64,000 nucleotides of DNA from Sipunculus nudus (Eukaryota > Annelida > Sipuncula > Golfingiida > Sipunculidae), in contig CM049316.1 of NCBI GenBank assembly GCA_026874595.1, positions 10,780,839-10,844,838 on the forward strand, in the 5' to 3' direction. The position numbers and the translations under genes were made by a program. This document shows, piece by piece, positions 58,945 to 64,000 of the stretch. The notes under the pieces are model-generated. The model saw only the letters and a list, made by a program, of their open reading frames with translations, did no database searches and was not told the origin of the DNA. Position 1 is the first letter of the stretch. Each line of letters begins with the position of its first letter.

Positions 58945-61340
58945 CTGTTAAAATAATACAAGCCTGGAGGTTAGGTAATCCAAATGGTAAAAGATATATC
59001 AGGTCAATTTCCTGATTAACTAAACATTTAATACAATCAGAATGAAGTACACTGATAAAAGATACCATAAGATTTGAACATGACTGACAAGTTATCTGTA
59101 TGACAGGACAAATATAACTGATAAGAACATAGAAAGATTATTGTTAAGGTGATAGCAAGAGAGAACCATAAAGGTTAGTAAAATTCTCAACTCAGGGACT
59201 TACACTGTACACAGCTGACTAGCTGTAGCTTTTGACTGTATCACCAGCTATGTACAAGAAGTCCAAGAATTGAGAAATTTACTAACCTTTATTGAATTTC
59301 CAGGGACAGGATTCAAAATATATAGTTCAAAGAGAGAACCAGTTTATATCTTAATATATCAGACTATTTCGAAGTGATGTGACTGTGACATAAAATATTA
59401 TTTGAAAAAGAAGTGATAGTTTATTTCTTAATACAGTTTTATATGTCATAAAATATGGCATGAGAGAAAAAAAAATACATTTATAATTAACAAAGTCATT
59501 GTCACTGACACAGTCACCACTATATCAAACACAATAGGCCCAGCAGCTTTAAACCACAAAGCTAGTACCACTACCATCACATCAATAATAAAGAGTCATT
59601 TTTCACACATGCTTCTTGTCAGTATGTATGCTGTGGATCACATTTCAACAATACAAAAGCACTCATGAACAAGGACTATAATCATGCACAGATTTTAAAA
59701 GTGCCACAGGGTAGTGTCAAAGAATATTTACAAAACAGTGTGTTGTACTGAGAAATCCTGTGAGAAATTTATCTATTCCAACCCTGGTATTGAGAATGGA
59801 ACTGGGTCATCCTGGTGCACAAAGGGCAGGAAAAGAGTGGAATGCATCTGCCAGGTGGAAGAACAGACAATAGTCAGGTTATGCTGAGGTAGCTTCCTGA
59901 AGCCGAACACAGGACCTAAATGTGCATGGGTTTTGCAAGTCACATGTGTACAAAAGGGATATTTTCAAAAGATAACCCAAAATTGTAATAATTACCATAT
60001 AAAAACATTTAAAATGTGTAACTATCAGTGTTCGTAACTGGTTGTAAAATAATGTTCAATGATTGAAAGAACACGATTGATTATTAATAAATTAATTCTG
60101 TGCCTTAACATGAAATTTGCTTAATACTATTAATAGAATTATACCCTTGAATATTGACCAAGTAAATTTACTCTGACTGGTACATCATGCTCAAAGTGAT
60201 GGAAAATTTGTTGTCACTTGACCACTGTGCAAGGTTCAATATTAATGCTGTTTGCTTCTTTGTGTATTGTCTTTCTATTTCTCTGACACTACTGGATCAT
60301 TTCTTTCCAGTTAATCTGACTATCTGTATGTACATACATTATTGTTTGTGTTTTATTATGCAGAACTGCAACCAATTTAATTGATTATGAAAGAAAATGA
60401 CCAAACATCGATATAATCAATTTATATTTGGAGAAATAGGCGTCTTATTCCTGGCTATGAATGTGGCATAACTAAAGTTAAGCTGTAACCCTTATAAGAA
60501 CTGATTTGAGATCATTTTCTGTAAGGCCTCATAAATGGCCAGCTTGTAGGCATGGTAGCTAGTCAGCAATATTCCTAAGAAGTGCCGTCTCAGACAATGA
60601 AAAGGAGTTCAAATGAACCAATGACATGACGTCAGGAATAAGACACCTATTTCTCCAATGGAACATTTTTTATATTGATGCACTTTCTATAAAGTATAGA
60701 CCGCGCATAATAAAAAACTGTTGTGCAGAACTGCATTCTATTTCTGGTTTATTTCTTTTGAACAACACTCCCGACCCCACTGCTGTTTCTAAAACTATCA
60801 CGCACTTCCCCCTTATTCATATTTCATGTGAATAATTAATTAATATAAATATATTCATGCCTAATATATAATATTTTACAATTTGATGTAATGAAATAAT
60901 TTATAGGAAAAGGTAAGGAAAATCCAGTGCATTCACCATGGTTAGCTTCTTAATTATGTATGACAGATAGTAAAACCAGTATACAATGCCCAGAGTCTCA
61001 GGGCACAAGAAAAGACTGAGACTGTTCAAATGTTAGAGCCAACTGAGACAGCCCTGCTATCTTGATACCTATCTCTTTTTACCTCATGGGCCATAGACTT
61101 GAGGTAATCCTGATATGAGCCTTCCCAGATCATTAGCCTCTTTTGTTCCTGTGACTCTCTCAGTGTCAGCTAATTAGCAGATAAACACTGATGTAACCAG
61201 ATCAGTATGAGTATGTTCCAGCCTCTATTTCAATGAAAGTGTGAAATGTAGCAAGCCCACAGTTGCTGTTATGTAACTCTGGACAGGTGTAAATTATAGA
61301 AGTTTGTTACTTTATCAAAAGTGCAGTGGAAGCATTTGTA
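58945..61340. other. Single-copy AT-rich DNA
   Basis: No gene or repeat is recognised. Short frames at 60187-60384 and 60626-60835 show no domain. Confidence 0.4.
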
Positions 61341-63896
61341 AACAAGGGACCTCTGGGTCACGGCGCTCAGCTGTTATATATGATAAAAAAAATGATTTAG
61401 AAATGAGGCACATGCTGGTTTTATGTGGTAATAAAAATAAGCTGTATTATGAGTTGTTGTTGTTTAGCTTATGTATGATTTTAATAGTACCTTTGGAGAC
61501 AGGGAAGAGGATTGATTTCATTTATTTTATTAACAAAATGAGTGCTATTGTCACACAGATTTTGACTTGGCCATATAACTTATAAGCAGAACATATAATA
61601 TAAGAGTTTAACTATTTATTTTTAAAAATTACAAATGTTGCCCCAAATATAATTTTTATTAAAAATAATAAGAGAATCGTATGATTTTTTAAAATAAAAT
61701 ATAACTGAAATGATTATTAAAATCATATTAAAAAATATATTCATGAATGCTTTCATTTTTACCTGAATTCCCATTCTTATGAAAGAAATCTTATAATGGA
61801 GTACATATTCATATTCGTATTTAAATACAATTGCAAAGTATTCGCACCATGTCTGGTATTTATTCAGTTTTCACCAAACAATGATGTTGAGAATCAAGAA
61901 TATACAAAATTCACACATTTGAATAATGATCATAAGTATCTGGTTTTATGGCTTTTATTTATATTAAAAAAAAAATAAATGTAATATATTCCTTTTGGAC
62001 GAATTTCACATCAATGTACACACTAGACACAGTAGGAAACTAGATTAATATTATCAACTGCATCTTTGTCTATCATTAATTTCCTTCATATGATCGCTGA
62101 TGAGTAGTAATGAATAATATGATTTACCTTTTTATTATTAAAATTGAACGGAAAAATACCATAGGTGACTCCATGGTGTTATTTGGAATACGTGACATTC
62201 TATCCATCGATACAAGATTCTTATATCATCGGTAACTGCAAGTTAATTTCCTGTTATTATCAACTAACAAATTCCTTTTCTATTTTTCTTTAATTTGTTA
62301 TTAAAAACCAATAAAAAATTATTAATTTATTGTTTATTGTCATGTTGTTGGTTAAAACTACTAGATGAGTTGGGTTGGACACCAGGATCAACTGTGGCTG
62401 GCCATAAGCTGCCTGGCTGCCCCAGTTTAAGCCTTGCCTCAAGCATGCATAATTTGCTGAAAGTTCAACAAGGTCAACATACAGGAGACTCAAAAGGGGC
62501 TAGAGAGAGCCAAGGTCTGACATGGTCTCATAAAAACATTAATAAAAGCTACAATTTTGGGCCAATTTCTTTCAGCTTTCTAAACTACAAAGCTGAAATC
62601 CTTATGTGTGCATGATATGAAAATTATATCAACAGTGCTCACAGGAAACAAATGTGCCATGGGCAAAATTTAAGGTACTAATTTTATATTTATACTAATA
62701 GCTTATAAAATTTGAAAAATTCAGAATTAATTTTGGGTATTCAATTGAATCTTCATTAAATAATGTTACATCACTGACAAAAAATCTCTAGCTTCAGCAA
62801 TCCTCTTGTTAAGGGAGTAATATATTTCTTAATTTGTTACAAAGTGCATTATGTTTTGGCCCATAACTTAAAACAATTACGCAATACTTACATCATTTCT
62901 GGCATGTGCATAGAGAATGTATAGAAAAAAATGTATATTATATATGATTACAGTCAGATCAGTGGTTTTGATATTAGGCAGTCTTGAAGTGTAACAATGG
63001 GTTTTTAATGGAAAAATGAAGTTTTTCAGTAATATCTCAAAAGGTATTAAGTCCTAGTGACCAAATTCTTGGCATGGTAGGGGATTTTTGAGACATCTAA
63101 TTGTATGCCAAATTTAAGGAATTGAGAGCTGAAGCTGGGGAGCTGAGCTATTGCAAACTGCATGACACTAGCTTGATGTAAACAATATGTTACATGGTGC
63201 TTGAAAACTTGAATAAAATCTACAGTTTTTGATCAACTGGTTTCAAATTTTTGGTGTTAACAGACAAAATGCTAACAAAAACATGCTGTGAAAATTAAAG
63301 GAAAAAAACGTGCCATGGTCAAAGTTGGGCAAAATTTAAGGTACCAATTTTTTATTTTTTTTAATATTTGAAAAAATTTAAAAGATTTTGATCTAATTTT
63401 GGGTATACAATTTAATTTTGATTAATTAAAGTTATATTACTGGAAAAAAGTCCATAGCTTTAACTTGTTTTGTGTTAAGTGATCAAATATCTATCCTGAT
63501 TTTTTACAAAATGCATTATATTTGGGCCCATAACTTTTTTAAATTATATAATACAGACATAATTTCTGGCATGTACATAAAAACTATACAGAGGAATATT
63601 TATGGTAAATATGAGGAAAAACAGATGAGTGGTTTTGATATTAGGCAGTCCTGAAGTGTTAAAATAGGTTTTTAATAAAAAAAATTGAGGTTTTTCCTTA
63701 ATTTCTCAAAGGAACGAAGTCGAAAAGACCCAGTTTCCGGCTTGGTAGGAGATCTTGGGGCCATCTAACATTATGCCGAATTTTGGATTCCTAGGTCTTA
63801 CGGTTTCAAAACATCTACGGATGGACGGATGGACAGACGACGGACAATGGACCACGACTATAGCTCAGATGACTTAGAGTCAGCTGAGCTAAAAAA
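61341..63896 (+). mobile_element. Family A element, copy A4, complete two-unit form
   Basis: The left end is AACAAGGGACCTCTGGGTCA, followed by GCTCAGCTG. It is the closest relative of A2 in the left half and of A5 in the right half. It has two tandem units, a short GGATGGAC tract (about 63815-63845) and the right stem-loop at 63862-63890 (loop TAG). The flanks TTTGTA and GGCCAG show no target duplication. It encodes no recognisable protein. Confidence 0.88.
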
Positions 63897-64000
63897 GGCC
63901 AGTATAAATTATAAGGATTCTAATAAATTACCATGCTTATAACATGCATGGGCACTATTTATTCAAAAATCATAGCTTACAAAACAAGTCTTTTGATAAC
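63897..64000. other. Right flank of A4
   Basis: About 100 bp of AT-rich sequence; nothing recognised. Confidence 0.4.

Noticed and set aside
1-64000. tRNA, rRNA or autonomous transposon genes
   Set aside because: No tRNA A/B-box pair, rRNA-like segment, reverse transcriptase, transposase or helicase reading frame was seen on either strand.

Overview
This is eukaryotic, AT-rich, intron- or intergenic-type DNA. It has no long open reading frames, operons, rRNA, tRNA or CRISPR. The best guess at the organism is a bivalve mollusc (moderate confidence, inferred). The reason is the dominant repeat style: mobile elements built from tandem units of about 145-165 bp, a GGAC/ACGG-type tetranucleotide tract and a palindromic right end. 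This resembles what I recall of bivalve 'pearl'-like elements and Helentron-associated (HINE-type) elements. No complete gene could be recognised. A few candidate exons are listed from splice signals alone, with low to moderate confidence.

Layout. 1-1485 is a right-hand part of a long family-A element. 1.5-6.9 kb is single-copy DNA with two RFX X-box motifs, a C33 run, a hAT-like MITE (3942-4415) and a 48-nt candidate micro-exon on the minus strand (6321-6368). 6872-8784 is element A1. 8985-9735 is a 61-bp minisatellite. 10.26-10.9 kb is a high-complexity block with a perfect X-box. 15375-15738 is a small hAT-like element. 17301-19945 is A2 and 27593-29588 is A3, which carries a foreign CpG-rich cassette. 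30097-32194 is a CpG-retaining element with 15-bp inverted termini. 32565-34788 (B1) and 37870-38139 (B2) are shorter relatives of A. 35100-35515 (D1) and 36040-37560 (D2) form another family. 38.36-39.36 kb is a CpG-containing block. 43.9-44.48 kb is a candidate conserved non-coding block. 44.95-47.9 kb holds GGACGC-type degenerate repeats, a fold-back array of GAATTC/CCCGGG palindromes (46025-47035) and GA/CT repeats. 48498-50407 is A6. 50856-51663 is a hAT-type element with a perfect 8-bp target-site duplication. 56503-57531 is family C. 58571-58944 is a candidate 121-codon exon on the minus strand. 61341-63896 is A4.

The unifying theme is one architecture used by families whose primary sequences differ (A/B, C, D). 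A small left-end hairpin is followed by a short motif, then tandem units and a simple-sequence tract, and finally a right-end stem-loop whose 3' arm is complementary to the left motif. No target-site duplication is visible. In the A/B group the right stem is almost invariant across eight copies while its 3-nt loop varies freely. All eleven A-D copies lie in the same orientation. Several carry perfect nuclear-receptor motifs (two palindromic EREs, several DR1 sites). This is best read as a set of non-autonomous rolling-circle-type elements. No transposase or helicase is encoded here, so the mechanism is inferred.
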